Notes: generated by a model not told the origin, from the sequence alone. DNA of 49,036 bases from Candidatus Magasanikiibacteriota bacterium (GCA_943355025.1 CALRDW010000007.1:1-49036); one strand, 5' to 3'; positions 7,325-16,209 are shown, counted from the stretch's first letter. Made by a program: numbers and translations.

Positions 7325-9355
7325 TTATTTATTGAACACCGCTTTGCGTTTTCGCTCCTCTCGTGTATATGCCTCAAGCACATCTCCAACTTCGAGCGGT
7401 TCTTTGCCTTCGTACTTAATACCACACTCATGGCCTGCGGGAATTTCTTTTACCTGTGTCTTACCCATTTGTGTGCCGATAATTTTTCCATCAGCAACAT
7501 ACTCGCGATTACGATAGACGCGCACCATTGATCCGTTTGGAATTTTTCCTTGATCAACGCGTCCACCAACAACCTGAACTTTTTTATCCGTACGAAAAAT
7601 TGCGAGTGTCTTAAACGAACCGTGCTCGGTAACAATAATTTCAGCTGGCACCATTTCGTTGAGACGAAGCTCTACAAAATTTAAGAGATCGTAAATGACC
7701 TTAAATAAATGAATCTCAACTTTCTTTGTTACCGCAAACTCCTTCGCACTTGGAATTGGGTGTACATGGAAACCAAACATAACCGCATGTGCACTTTCCG
7801 CGCGAGCAACTTCGGCTTCTGTAAAATTACCAAGACCGCGTCCGATAACTTTAACACCGACTTCTTCTGTCTGATATTTTTCGAGTGATTGAATGATGGC
7901 TTCGAGCGAACCGAGCACATCGGCCTTAACATACACATTAAGCCATTGTTTCTTTTTCTCACCATCTTCTTCGCTCTCGCCCTCGGCCGGCAATGTTTGC
8001 TGGACAACTGCCGCGCTCTGCTGCATACCATTCGACGTCTTGAGCTTCTTAACTTTTTGTGCCTCGCTTGATTTTGCAACATCTAAAATATCTCCGACTT
8101 CTGGCGCAACTTTAAATCCTAAAATTTTAACTGGCATCGATGGTCGCGCTTCATTTACTAATTCGCCTAAATGATTTTTCATCGCGCGAACTGTTCCGTA
8201 AATTTGTCCATTAACCACAAGCGGATCGCTCTTATGCAGCGTGCCACCTTGAATAAGGAGAGTTGCAACAGGGCCCTCACCTTTATCAACGTGCGATTCG
8301 ATAACTGTTCCAAGCGCTGCACGATTTGGATTTGCGCGAATTTTATCTGCTTCAACATCAGCGACAAGCAAAATTGTTTCAAGTAGTTTATCAACACCAA
8401 TTCCCGTCTTCGCAGAAATCGGCACGAGCGGAACCGTACCACTCCACTCTTCAATCAAAACATTATTTTGAGAAAGTTCCGTTTTTACTTTATCGGTATT
8501 AATTCCTTCCTTATCCATTTTATTGAGCGCAACAACCATTGGAATTTTTGCGGCTTGAATAATTTTAATCGCTTCAACTGTCTGAGGCATCACGCCGTCA
8601 TCCGCTGCAACAACCAAAATCGCAATGTCCGCAATTCGAGCACCACGCGATCGCATAACCGTAAACGCTTCGTGACCTGGTGTATCAATAAAGGTAAGTG
8701 CACGATCGTTTTTTATAACTTGATACGCACCAATATGCTGCGTAATACCACCCGCTTCACCGCCCATAACATTTGTGCGGCGAATCGAGTCGAGCAATTT
8801 AGTTTTTCCGTGATCAACGTGGCCCATCACAACAACAACTGGCGCGCGCGCCACAAGATTTTCCGGCAACTCGCTATCCAATTGCGCGCGCATCGCCTCA
8901 ACCTGCGATGTTGATGCCTCGGTTTCTGGCGACGCTCCTGCTTCGCGTTGAATCGAAAAACCAAGATCTTCGCCGATCACAGCAGCGGTTTCGTAATCGA
9001 TACGTTCGTTGAGACTCGCAAGAATACCATTCTTCATGAGCTCAGAAATAATAACAGTAACAGGAAGTCCGAGAAGCGACGCGAAATCGCGTACAGTTAC
9101 AACGGTCGGAAGTGTTGCTGTTTTGCCTTCTGCTTGTCGCGCTTCTTTTTCAGCGATACGCTTCTGTTCGCCTGCGCGTCGCTGCTTTTCCTTCCAATCC
9201 GCATACATGCGACGCCAGTCACGAATAACTGTTTCCGCAATCTTGTCGTCTACCTTAACTGCGCGGCGACCAATATCAAAACCGTAGTTCGGGAGAACTT
9301 CGTACATTTCTTTTACGCTGACGCGCAGGCGCCGTGCTAAATCGGAGACGTTCAT
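7325..9355 (-). CDS. infB: Translation initiation factor IF-2
   Basis: 676 aa, short for the family because the linker is small. Two IF2_N-type helical modules (about residues 1-50 and 85-135) precede the G domain. G motifs: G1 GHVDHGKT (178-185), then the threonine switch GGITQHIGAY, DTPGHEAF, NKMD and SAK. Domains II, III and the fMet-tRNA-binding C-terminal domain follow. It positions initiator tRNA on the 30S subunit and promotes subunit joining. The start is the first ATG after a consensus promoter; no SD is visible. Divergent from lemA. Confidence 0.97.
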   Translation of the reverse strand: MNVSDLARRLRVSVKEMYEVLPNYGFDIGRRAVKVDDKIAETVIRDWRRMYADWKEKQRRAGEQKRIAEKEARQAEGKTATLPTVVTVRDFASLLGLPVTVIISELMKNGILASLNERIDYETAAVIGEDLGFSIQREAGASPETEASTSQVEAMRAQLDSELPENLVARAPVVVVMGHVDHGKTKLLDSIRRTNVMGGEAGGITQHIGAYQVIKNDRALTFIDTPGHEAFTVMRSRGARIADIAILVVAADDGVMPQTVEAIKIIQAAKIPMVVALNKMDKEGINTDKVKTELSQNNVLIEEWSGTVPLVPISAKTGIGVDKLLETILLVADVEADKIRANPNRAALGTVIESHVDKGEGPVATLLIQGGTLHKSDPLVVNGQIYGTVRAMKNHLGELVNEARPSMPVKILGFKVAPEVGDILDVAKSSEAQKVKKLKTSNGMQQSAAVVQQTLPAEGESEEDGEKKKQWLNVYVKADVLGSLEAIIQSLEKYQTEEVGVKVIGRGLGNFTEAEVARAESAHAVMFGFHVHPIPSAKEFAVTKKVEIHLFKVIYDLLNFVELRLNEMVPAEIIVTEHGSFKTLAIFRTDKKVQVVGGRVDQGKIPNGSMVRVYRNREYVADGKIIGTQMGKTQVKEIPAGHECGIKYEGKEPLEVGDVLEAYTREERKRKAVFNK

Positions 9356-9382
9356 GGAAGAGAAATACTATTAAGTAGGTCA

Positions 9383-9411
9383 ATGCTACTGCAAAATGGC
9401 TAATTAGTCAA
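9383..9411 (-). promoter_or_regulatory. Promoter of infB
   Basis: On the minus strand: TTGACT (9406-9411), 17-bp spacer, TAGCAT (9383-9388). Predicted 5' UTR is about 20 nt and lacks an SD. Confidence 0.65.
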
Positions 9412-9445
9412 ATAATCGGGGTTGCGCTTGTGTGGGCACGAGCGT

Positions 9446-9451
9446 TATACT
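9446..9451 (+). promoter_or_regulatory. -10 box upstream of lemA
   Basis: TATACT, with a plausible TTGCGC -35 18 bp upstream. It places transcription start inside the longer possible lemA reading frame and so excludes the upstream start at 9422. Confidence 0.45.
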
Positions 9452-9499
9452 ACTCGAACCGAGCCGTACGCTCGAATATTTACTTTATTACTGTCCGTT

Positions 9500-10057
9500 A
9501 TGATGATATTCCTTATTGTTCTCGTCGTTGTTGTTTTTGTCCTTGTCGCCATGTACAACGGCCTCGTTACCTTAAAAAATCGCGCGGCCGAAGCCTGGGC
9601 TGATATAGATGTACAACTCAAGCGCCGGTATGACCTTATTCCAAATTTGGTTGAGACAGCAAAAGGATATGCAGCGCACGAATCCGGCACACTCGAAAAA
9701 GTAATAGCTGCTCGCAACCAAGCTATGCAGGTCAGTGCGTCAGGAGCAGGCATCGAAGAACGTGCAAAAGCAGAAGCAGCCCTGTCGAATAGCATGAAAG
9801 GAATTTTTGCGCTCGCAGAAAGCTACCCTGATCTCAAAGCAAATGTAAACTTCCTTAAGTTGCAAGATGAGCTTTCTGACACAGAAAATAAAATCCAGGC
9901 CGCACGCCGATTCTACAACGGCACGGTACGCGATCTCAATACTAAAATTGAAACATTCCCAACAAATATTTTTGCGGGTATGTTCCATTTTGAGAAACGT
10001 GCATTCTTTGAAATCGCTGACGAAAAAGAACGTGCGAACGTGCAAGTTAAATTCTAA
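9500..10057 (+). CDS. lemA: LemA family protein
   Basis: 185 aa, the usual LemA size. An N-terminal membrane helix (MMIFLIVLVVVVFVLVAM) is followed by the family signature region YNGLV-LKN, AEAWADIDVQLKRRYDLIPNL and helical pairs. LemA proteins are membrane-anchored with a helical soluble domain; their function is not firmly known. htpX follows after 9 bp, and the LemA-HtpX pairing is common in bacteria, so they are probably co-transcribed. The start at 9500 was chosen because the longer frame from 9422 begins upstream of the likely transcript start and adds a non-family extension. Confidence 0.93.
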   Translation: MMIFLIVLVVVVFVLVAMYNGLVTLKNRAAEAWADIDVQLKRRYDLIPNLVETAKGYAAHESGTLEKVIAARNQAMQVSASGAGIEERAKAEAALSNSMKGIFALAESYPDLKANVNFLKLQDELSDTENKIQAARRFYNGTVRDLNTKIETFPTNIFAGMFHFEKRAFFEIADEKERANVQVKF

Positions 10058-10066
10058 ACACGCAAC

Positions 10067-10966
10067 ATGTACAACGAAATTGCATCCAACAAACGCCGCA
10101 CCGGAATTCTCATTGCATTATTTTTTGTGCTCATCATTGGAATTGGATATGCAGCTTCTCTCTATTCCGGAACAGACCCGCTGCCTACCATTGCGATAGC
10201 TGCGCTGTTCGCGTTCGGCGGCGCGATGTTCAGTTATTTCGCGGGTGACAAAGTTGCGCTCGCGACTGCGGGTGCAGAAAAAATAACGGCCACGAGCAAT
10301 CAATATGTCTATCGATTGGTAGAAAATTTATGTATCACTGCCGGCCTACAAAAAACACCGGACGTGTATATAATTCCCGATCCTGCAATTAATGCATTCG
10401 CAACCGGCCGCGACCCGGAACATGCATCTATCGCAATCACGCAAGGCGCAATTGATAAATTGGAAAACGAAGAGCTCGAAGGCGTCATCGCGCATGAACT
10501 GTCACATATCAAAAATTATGATATTCGACTCATGACCGTTGTAATTATTTTGGTCGGATCGGTTGTTCTTGTTGCAGATTTATTTCGCTGGGGAGGATTT
10601 CGTGGTCGCCGCAGCAACGATAGTGATAGCGGCGGCGGAAATATTCTTATGATCGTTGGGATCGTTCTCATTATTTTGTCTCCAATTTTTGCGCAACTCA
10701 TCCAGCTCGCAATCTCGCGCCGCCGCGAATACCTTGCTGACGCGTCAGGCGCTTTGCTTACCCGTTTCCCAGAAGGTCTTGCGCGTGCGCTCGAAAAAAT
10801 TCGTGATACAAATCAACCGATGGTACGCCGCAATAGCGCAACTGCGCATCTGTATCTCGACTCACCATTCCGCACTGCGGGGAAAAAAATTGGTGGACTT
10901 TTTGCAACGCATCCCCCGGTTGATGAACGCATCAAAATTTTGCGTGACATGCAGAATCACGCGTAA
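10067..10966 (+). CDS. htpX: M48 zinc metalloprotease HtpX
   Basis: 299 aa, typical of HtpX. Zinc-binding HELSH motif at residues 143-147 with a downstream Glu in the SRRREYLADA segment as third ligand. Two N-terminal membrane segments (about 12-32 and 40-58) and two more around the middle (about 155-175 and 190-215). It is a membrane protease for quality control of membrane proteins, working with other proteases in stress. It lies 9 bp after lemA and shares its transcript; no SD is seen. Confidence 0.95.
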   Translation: MYNEIASNKRRTGILIALFFVLIIGIGYAASLYSGTDPLPTIAIAALFAFGGAMFSYFAGDKVALATAGAEKITATSNQYVYRLVENLCITAGLQKTPDVYIIPDPAINAFATGRDPEHASIAITQGAIDKLENEELEGVIAHELSHIKNYDIRLMTVVIILVGSVVLVADLFRWGGFRGRRSNDSDSGGGNILMIVGIVLIILSPIFAQLIQLAISRRREYLADASGALLTRFPEGLARALEKIRDTNQPMVRRNSATAHLYLDSPFRTAGKKIGGLFATHPPVDERIKILRDMQNHA

Positions 10967-11002
10967 CAAATAGCGGACAACAGTGACGGAGGTACAGTGG
11001 CA

Positions 11003-11031
11003 TTGACAGGATGGGTGCAGCCTTGTACGAT
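11003..11031 (+). promoter_or_regulatory. Sigma-70 promoter of the DHH gene
   Basis: TTGACA (11003-11008), 17-bp spacer, TACGAT (11026-11031). The start codon at 11045 lies about 7 nt after the predicted +1, so the leader is nearly absent. Confidence 0.7.
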
Positions 11032-11044
11032 TGCCTATTCCTGT

Positions 11045-12013
11045 ATGAACGCACCCGCGAAACAAATTCATGCGTACCTCACGACAAAAGCCCTGCGCGT
11101 CGCGATCGTACCACACAAAAATCCTGATGGTGACACGCTCGGCGCTGCCACTGCTTTTTTGGCATATCTGCGCGCGCATAACATTGAAGCCACGCTCTGG
11201 TGCAAAACATCGGTCGCATCGGCACTTTCTTTTTTGCCACACGCAAAAGAATTACACAGTGATCCTGCGATTTGGATTGCCGAGCAATTTGATACCGTCT
11301 GTTTATTTGATTCGGGCGACCCAGTATTTGCCGGCGTACAAGAATGTATTGACTCGCTTAAAAAACCTCCGACCATTTTAAATTTTGATCACCATTTTAC
11401 AAACTCACTTTTTGGCAACTATAATTTTGTACAAACTTCTTCTGCTTCAACAACCGAAGTTTTATACAATTATTTTTCAGAAATAAAAGAACCGATTACA
11501 TCAGACATCGCGACGTCGCTTCTCACCGGCCTCATGACGGATACAGGAAATTTTTCAAATCCCGCAACATCAGAATCCGCGCTGGATGTTGGTGCAGCTC
11601 TCATTCGCGCGGGTGGAAATTATAATGCAATTTTAAATTACACGTATCGAAATAAAACCGCAGATGCACTCAAACTGTGGGGCCTCGCGCTTTCACGGCT
11701 CACAATTAAACCAGAAATGAATCTTGCGTATACCGCAATCACGCGGGCGGACATGGCGGGGCTTCATGTCACTGACAACGACATTGAAGGAGTCGCGAAT
11801 TTTTTAAACTCGATTGGCGATACAAAAATCGCGCTTGTACTTAAAGAAAGTCAGGACGGTTACGTTAAAGGAAGTTTGCGTACAGCTTCAAATGAGATTG
11901 ATGTTGCTGCGATGGCTGGGGTATTTGGCGGTGGCGGCCATAAAAAAGCCGCGGGGTTTTCCGTCAAAGGCCACCTAGAAAATCGCGACGGCGAATGGAC
12001 AATCGTCCCTTGA
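11045..12013 (+). CDS. DHH/DHHA1 phosphoesterase (NrnA-like)
   Basis: 322 aa. DHH motifs: PHKNPDGDTLGAA (His24, Asp28, Asp30), LFDSGD, and NFDHH, which bind two Mn ions. The DHHA1 RNA-binding domain ends in GGGGHKKAAGF. Relatives degrade short oligoribonucleotides (nanoRNA) and pAp, or c-di-AMP linear products; which applies here is not visible. The longer reading from 10997 starts upstream of the promoter, so the ATG at 11045 was chosen. Confidence 0.92.
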   Translation: MNAPAKQIHAYLTTKALRVAIVPHKNPDGDTLGAATAFLAYLRAHNIEATLWCKTSVASALSFLPHAKELHSDPAIWIAEQFDTVCLFDSGDPVFAGVQECIDSLKKPPTILNFDHHFTNSLFGNYNFVQTSSASTTEVLYNYFSEIKEPITSDIATSLLTGLMTDTGNFSNPATSESALDVGAALIRAGGNYNAILNYTYRNKTADALKLWGLALSRLTIKPEMNLAYTAITRADMAGLHVTDNDIEGVANFLNSIGDTKIALVLKESQDGYVKGSLRTASNEIDVAAMAGVFGGGGHKKAAGFSVKGHLENRDGEWTIVP

Positions 12014-12038
12014 TTTTTTTTTAAATTCTAGTTAAGCT
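12010..12038 (+). promoter_or_regulatory. Candidate clpP promoter
   Basis: TTGATT (12010-12015), 17-bp spacer, TAAGCT (12033-12038), 8 nt before the clpP ATG. The -35 overlaps the DHH stop codon. Confidence 0.4.
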
Positions 12039-12046
12039 ACATCCAT

Positions 12047-12634
12047 ATGTCATCATTCCTCATTCCAACGGTAATCGAAAAAACTTCGTATGGCGAACGC
12101 GCATACGATATTTATTCGCGTCTTCTCAAGGATCGCATTATTTTTCTCGGTACACCAATCGACGATGATGTTGCGAATTCTGTAATTGCGCAGCTTTTAT
12201 TTTTGGAAAGCCAAGACAAAACCAAAGAAATTAAAATCTATATCAATTCCCCTGGCGGCTCAGTAACATCAGGCATGGCGATTTATGACACGATGCAATA
12301 CATCAAGCCAGATGTTTCAACAATCTGCTTGGGCATGGCGGCTTCGATGGGTGCGTTTCTTTTCGCAGCAGGAACAAAAGGCAAACGCTTTGTGCTTCCA
12401 AACTCAGAAGTGATGATCCATCAAGTTCTTGGCGGCGCAGAAGGTCAAGCGTCAGACATTAAAATTCGTGCAGAGCGTATTCTCAAAATGAAAGAGCAGC
12501 TTAATTTAATTCTCGCGAAACACACGGGTCAACCGATTGAAAAAATCGAACGTGATACGGATCGCGATTATTTTATGACGGCAAACGAAGCCGTCGCGTA
12601 TGGAATTGCAGACAAAGTTATTTCATCGAAATAA
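12047..12634 (+). CDS. clpP: ATP-dependent Clp protease proteolytic subunit
   Basis: 195 aa, full length. Catalytic Ser100 in MAASMGA, His125 in MIHQ, and Asp in the ERDTD stretch near residue 172. It forms a tetradecameric barrel that degrades proteins unfolded by ClpX or ClpA/C; none of those ATPases is in the window. Close to the DHH gene but with its own possible promoter, and ended by a strong hairpin. Confidence 0.97.
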   Translation: MSSFLIPTVIEKTSYGERAYDIYSRLLKDRIIFLGTPIDDDVANSVIAQLLFLESQDKTKEIKIYINSPGGSVTSGMAIYDTMQYIKPDVSTICLGMAASMGAFLFAAGTKGKRFVLPNSEVMIHQVLGGAEGQASDIKIRAERILKMKEQLNLILAKHTGQPIEKIERDTDRDYFMTANEAVAYGIADKVISSK

Positions 12635-12656
12635 CTTTCATCGAAAAATTTATGCA

Positions 12657-12692
12657 TAAAAAATACAGCCTCCAAATCGGAGGCTGTATTTT
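12657..12692. terminator. Bidirectional terminator
   Basis: AAATACAGCCTCC (12661-12673) pairs with GGAGGCTGTATTT (12679-12691) and is flanked by A- and T-runs. It lies between convergent clpP and the gene ending at 12710 and can serve both. Confidence 0.9.
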
Positions 12693-12709
12693 AATGTAAC
12701 TTTCAAATT

Positions 12710-13609
12710 CTATTTAACGAAAACACCTTTGACTGTAGTAACAACGCCATTTGATGGCGAGAGCAGCGCAGTAAAATGGTCATTGTCCAGCCAATTTATA
12801 TTACTCCACATTGAAACACCACCATTCTCAGACCCCATATTTGCGCCCACTTCTTTCGTAACGTCTTTTGTAGTATCGAGATCTAAATCATACCCTTTTA
12901 ATGGAACCATCCCGCAAGAAATACCGCCGCAGGTGGTCACAATAAAAATAGCTTTGTTACCAGCTTTATTCCAAACAGCCTCGCCGGTTCCAGGAAAATT
13001 CTTGATGGCGCGAAATGTCAAATCACCCACGTTAAATACGTATGTGACAAAATTTGTATCCATGCCAACGCCGCAGGAATCTGCAATATCGCACGTCGGA
13101 GCGTATTCAATTAAAATACGCTTCTGTTGTGAATCTGTTGGCACAAGAGTGGCGCTCAGCAAAACAGGAATCGTCGTTAAATCATAATCCTGTTTTTCTT
13201 CTACAATTGTTTTTGTTGCAACACCATTACTTGCGATGAGTTTGATCCCACCAAGGCAATAATCATGACCGCCACTGGTGTCGTGCATAACAGTTCCACG
13301 ACAGAGCTGTGTAATTTTATATTTGCCTGCAACATTAATTTCTGAAACAACAAGATCAATCCCCTTTCTTTGTGTGAGCGTAGGCGCTGCTACCGCTGGC
13401 GGATTTTGTTGCGCGGGTGTTGGTGTGGGCGCTGCTGGTGCGTTTACAACTACTGCGCGCGGCGCTGCAACCTGCTGTTTCAGCTTATCAATTTGTTGTT
13501 GCTGCTGATAAAGAAAAAATAAACCGAGCGCGAGGAGAAATATCGCGGTAAAAACAGTAATGAGTATGGTTGTGACTGGATAATGCGGGTCACGAATTTT
13601 ATGGTGCAT
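12710..13609 (-). CDS. Membrane-anchored hypothetical protein, 299 aa
   Basis: Short cytoplasmic N-terminus, one membrane helix (about residues 13-33), a Gln/Lys coiled-coil-like stretch (QQQQQIDKLKQQV), an Ala/Pro linker (about 50-75), then a roughly 220-residue extracytoplasmic domain with paired cysteines (for example TCDIADSCG and TCGGISCG). No family recognised. It could be an exported sensor or envelope-binding protein. The promoter (TATACT 19 nt before the ATG) is divergent from the hairpin copy C promoter. Confidence 0.8.
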   Translation of the reverse strand: MHHKIRDPHYPVTTILITVFTAIFLLALGLFFLYQQQQQIDKLKQQVAAPRAVVVNAPAAPTPTPAQQNPPAVAAPTLTQRKGIDLVVSEINVAGKYKITQLCRGTVMHDTSGGHDYCLGGIKLIASNGVATKTIVEEKQDYDLTTIPVLLSATLVPTDSQQKRILIEYAPTCDIADSCGVGMDTNFVTYVFNVGDLTFRAIKNFPGTGEAVWNKAGNKAIFIVTTCGGISCGMVPLKGYDLDLDTTKDVTKEVGANMGSENGGVSMWSNINWLDNDHFTALLSPSNGVVTTVKGVFVK

Positions 13610-13662
13610 ATGAGAATGTGTTGATGCAAGTATAGCACACTTGGGTTATCCCCAACACACGC

Positions 13663-13737
13663 TCAAAAGAATAAAATCTTACTTCTCAGGGAGAGATAAA
13701 CAGGAGCTCCCGTCGAAGTAAGATTTTATTCTTTTGA
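13663..13737 (+). repeat. Hairpin repeat family, copy C
   Basis: Perfect 23-bp arms (13663-13685 / 13715-13737) around the conserved core, in plus orientation. It is followed by the family's promoter and by a truncated MLPNPF start. The arm sequence differs from copies A, B and D but remains fully complementary. Confidence 0.9.
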
Positions 13738-13763
13738 ATATGCGTTCATTCGGGTGGTATACT
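13734..13763 (+). promoter_or_regulatory. Leaderless promoter of copy C
   Basis: -35 TTGAAT (13734-13739) overlaps the hairpin arm, then an 18-bp spacer and -10 TATACT (13758-13763), 6 nt before the ATG at 13770. Same geometry as copies A and D. Confidence 0.6.
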
Positions 13764-13769
13764 GATCAC

Positions 13770-13805
13770 ATGCTTCCTAATCCTTTTGAAATTAGAAAAA
13801 TATGA
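13770..13805 (+). pseudogene. Eleven-codon remnant of an MLPNPF-family gene
   Basis: Reads MLPNPFEIRKI then TGA. The first 22 nt match the start of the gene at 43478 almost base for base; after that similarity stops. The TGA overlaps the ferredoxin ATG as ATGA, so a ribosome ending here could restart on the ferredoxin gene. It now acts as a leader ORF. Confidence 0.75.
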
Positions 13806-14080
13806 TCCCTCCCGAAACACACTTCCGAAAATTAATTCTTGTTTGTACCAATGAGCGCGAAGGCGGGGAAATATGCTGCGCGATGCGAGGCTCAGCCGAC
13901 ATCCACAAAAAATTAAAGGCGGCCGTCAAAGAACGAGCTGCTGATATTCGTGTTTCAAAAACAGGCTGCCTCGACAACTGCGCAACTGGTGTCTCAGTCG
14001 TTATCATGCCCGACGACATTTGGCTTGGCGATGTCAAAGAAACCGACATTCCAGAAATTATTGAACTTATTTTTAAATAA
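13802..14080 (+). CDS. Small (2Fe-2S) ferredoxin of the thioredoxin-like fold
   Basis: 92 aa. Cysteines at 15, 25 and 26, then 56 and 60 (GCLDNC), the spacing of the thioredoxin-fold 2Fe-2S ferredoxin family (COG3411-like). It would carry electrons in the cytoplasm; partners are not in the window. It has no promoter of its own: expression appears to come from hairpin copy C through the overlapping eleven-codon leader ORF. Convergent with the ncRNA at 14113-14248. Confidence 0.85.
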   Translation: MIPPETHFRKLILVCTNEREGGEICCAMRGSADIHKKLKAAVKERAADIRVSKTGCLDNCATGVSVVIMPDDIWLGDVKETDIPEIIELIFK

Positions 14081-14112
14081 ATCTACACACTTTTTGAGCA
14101 AAAGCGTATTAA

Positions 14113-14248
14113 AAGCAAAAAGCTCCTCTCGAAAAATTCGCGCTCAAGAAGGTTTGTTAAAGGTGAATTCGAGCCGGAGCCCGAATATACCTGATAACAA
14201 ACCCCCATGCTTGTCGTGAGCGCGAGTTTCTTGAGAAGAGCTTAGAAC
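14113..14248 (-). ncRNA. Unassigned structured small RNA, about 135 nt
   Basis: Minus-strand unit with its own consensus promoter. The RNA folds as one long rod. A basal helix of about 26 bp pairs AAGCUC..UCGCGCUCA with UGAGCGCGA..GAGCUU. A lopsided internal loop follows (about 13 nt on the 5' side, 4 on the 3' side). Then come GGUUUGUUA:UAACAAACC, AGGU:ACCU and AUUCG:CGAAU, capped by a C(UCCG)G tetraloop. The 3' end of the basal helix runs into TTTTTGCTTTT, giving a terminator. No long ORF. It lacks the SRP RNA signature, and I cannot match it to 6S RNA or another known family. Confidence 0.75.
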
Positions 14249-14253
14249 TGAGT

Positions 14254-14293
14254 ACTATACAGGAGCGCTATCATTCTGTCAAGTCAGAATGAT
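14254..14293 (-). promoter_or_regulatory. ncRNA promoter with palindromic operator-like site
   Basis: On the minus strand: TTGACA (14277-14282), 17-bp spacer, TATAGT (14254-14259). A palindrome ATCATTCTG (14270-14278) / CAGAATGAT (14285-14293) is centred on the -35, which fits repressor control (inference). Confidence 0.8.
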
Positions 14294-14319
14294 ACAAAGA
14301 TTTTTTTAGCTTAATCTGG

Positions 14320-16209
14320 CTAATTTCCGGTGACGCCTGCCACGTCAGGACTTGCAATTACTGGTACTTCACCTGGAGCAGCAGGCACCGTTCCCACTGG
14401 AACAGGTGTCGGAGGAAGAGCTGCAACGCCATGCATGCAGACTTCGGCCCACGGTTTATAGTAACTTTGAAAATCCTCTTTTTTCGTGGTCCCATCAGGA
14501 TACACAATCGAATAGCTGAAGAGGGTCGTCGCACCAGCATGCGCGTGTTCGGTACATTTCGTTGTGCCAACCGGAATATCAGTTGAATCGATGTCCTTGC
14601 GTGGAGGCGCTGGCTGACGCGCGAGCACAACTGGAATTGTTCGAGATGCGGCGCGACCATCTTTCGTTCCCCACAATTCGAATGTCAAAATTGATCCCTT
14701 CATGTGTGTTACAAACAATGCCCAGTGTGCCGTATCATTCTTAAAACGAAAATCAGGTTTTGGATCGTAGATTGTTGCATCAGTTCCAGAAACACCATTC
14801 TCAAAATAATATTTAACTTGATACGAATGATTTCTGCGCTCTACAATCGGAAAGCCCGCGCCCATTGCTGCACGAAATGATGTTGTCCCAATCTGACACA
14901 AGCCCCCACCAAATTCTGGCAATGTTTTATTATCTTTAATTACAAGTTCTTGTAAATATCCGGTTGTTCCGTCAATCGTTCCCAGTGTTTTAATCAAAGA
15001 AAAAATTTCACCTGGCGCAATCAAGGTTCCATTCACGGAATTCATTCCAATCGTTATATTATGTATACGATTTTTCGGTGATCCTGAAAAATCTGATGTA
15101 CCACTCCCCAACAATTCTTTGATACCAAGATCGTTGGTTTTAGAAAGCGGCGATCCAGCCTCCAATTCTTTGGTTCGAATTTTAAGAGTTGTTGATGCTG
15201 TTTTGAGCGATGCAGACAAGTCCGCAGAGGTCCCGTCCCAATCGATAACAACACCTTTTTGGTCAGGAATAAATGTCGTCACCTTATTCCCTACTTGAAC
15301 AAATTTCGCATCAATACCACCATGCTCAAACGGAACAATGTCAGAGCCAAGAGCTGCTTTAAGTATCGCTGAATCAATCCGCACAACAACGTCGCCATTT
15401 ACAATATGCGGTTGAAGCAAGCCGATAAGTTGGGTTGATGTCAATGGAAACTTGATCCCGGAAATAACGAGTGTTCGACCGCGCTTTATTTCTGCGGCAA
15501 CAGCTTTTGCTTCCGGTGCGAGCTGCTCAGCCGCTGCTGTCGACACTTCTGGAATTGAAGTTACAATGGATGCATTTACTACCGCATCAGAACTGCTGCG
15601 CACTGCCTCAGAAATATTTTCCAAAAGCGCAGACTCGTTGAGTGATTCACCGCTAACTGCTGGAGCAACTAAAAAATCAGCGGTACTAGTCACACTTGCT
15701 GTCGAAATTTCAAATCGCGCATCTTGTGCCTTTTTTAAAGGCAATTTCCAACTTTCAATCGCTGTATGCAAACTTTGTGCTGCGTCGCCTCCCTGCGTTA
15801 TCACAAGATCAACGTGCGTTGTTGATAAAATTCCAGTAAATCCTGCAATTTTTTTCCACACACCTTGCTTCGCCGCAGCGCTCCGTGCATTGATCATCGT
15901 CTGTTCAATATTAACAGAGTAACTCCCCTTTACAGGGAGGGATTGGACACCATAATCGGGCACAAAAACAGAAATTCTTCGTTCTTCAAGTTTCTTTGCC
16001 TCTGCACGAACAAGCGCTTCTGCGCTCGAAAGCGAAGTACGCGAAACATTATTTGTGCCAATAAAAAAATTATCGGGAAATACAGAAATCATCCGTGCAT
16101 TTGCACCGATGGCCCCAAAAAAGAACGCGGCGAGCACGATTAAAATACCTCCGCCGATAAATAAGGTAGTGCGTTTTGAAAACATAGGATGTATGACGTT
16201 ACTCTTCAT
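14320..16209 (-). CDS. VanW family protein, 629 aa
   Basis: One N-terminal membrane helix (about residues 12-34). About 300 residues resembling the putative peptidoglycan-binding region that precedes VanW follow. The VanW domain spans about 365-510, with GMNSVNGTLIAPGEIFS, EFGGGLCQIGTT and ERRNHSYQVKYYF. A Pro-rich tail ends the protein. Such proteins sit outside the membrane and are linked to cell-wall processes; the activity is unknown. The start overlaps the hsp20 stop by 11 bp, so co-expression is likely; an ATG eight codons in (16185) is an alternative start. Confidence 0.88.
   Translation of the reverse strand: MKSNVIHPMFSKRTTLFIGGGILIVLAAFFFGAIGANARMISVFPDNFFIGTNNVSRTSLSSAEALVRAEAKKLEERRISVFVPDYGVQSLPVKGSYSVNIEQTMINARSAAAKQGVWKKIAGFTGILSTTHVDLVITQGGDAAQSLHTAIESWKLPLKKAQDARFEISTASVTSTADFLVAPAVSGESLNESALLENISEAVRSSSDAVVNASIVTSIPEVSTAAAEQLAPEAKAVAAEIKRGRTLVISGIKFPLTSTQLIGLLQPHIVNGDVVVRIDSAILKAALGSDIVPFEHGGIDAKFVQVGNKVTTFIPDQKGVVIDWDGTSADLSASLKTASTTLKIRTKELEAGSPLSKTNDLGIKELLGSGTSDFSGSPKNRIHNITIGMNSVNGTLIAPGEIFSLIKTLGTIDGTTGYLQELVIKDNKTLPEFGGGLCQIGTTSFRAAMGAGFPIVERRNHSYQVKYYFENGVSGTDATIYDPKPDFRFKNDTAHWALFVTHMKGSILTFELWGTKDGRAASRTIPVVLARQPAPPRKDIDSTDIPVGTTKCTEHAHAGATTLFSYSIVYPDGTTKKEDFQSYYKPWAEVCMHGVAALPPTPVPVGTVPAAPGEVPVIASPDVAGVTGN

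Noticed and set aside
14113-14248. SRP RNA or 6S RNA
   Set aside because: No SRP GGAA/AGGCAG signature; only one lopsided internal loop and too short for typical 6S RNA.
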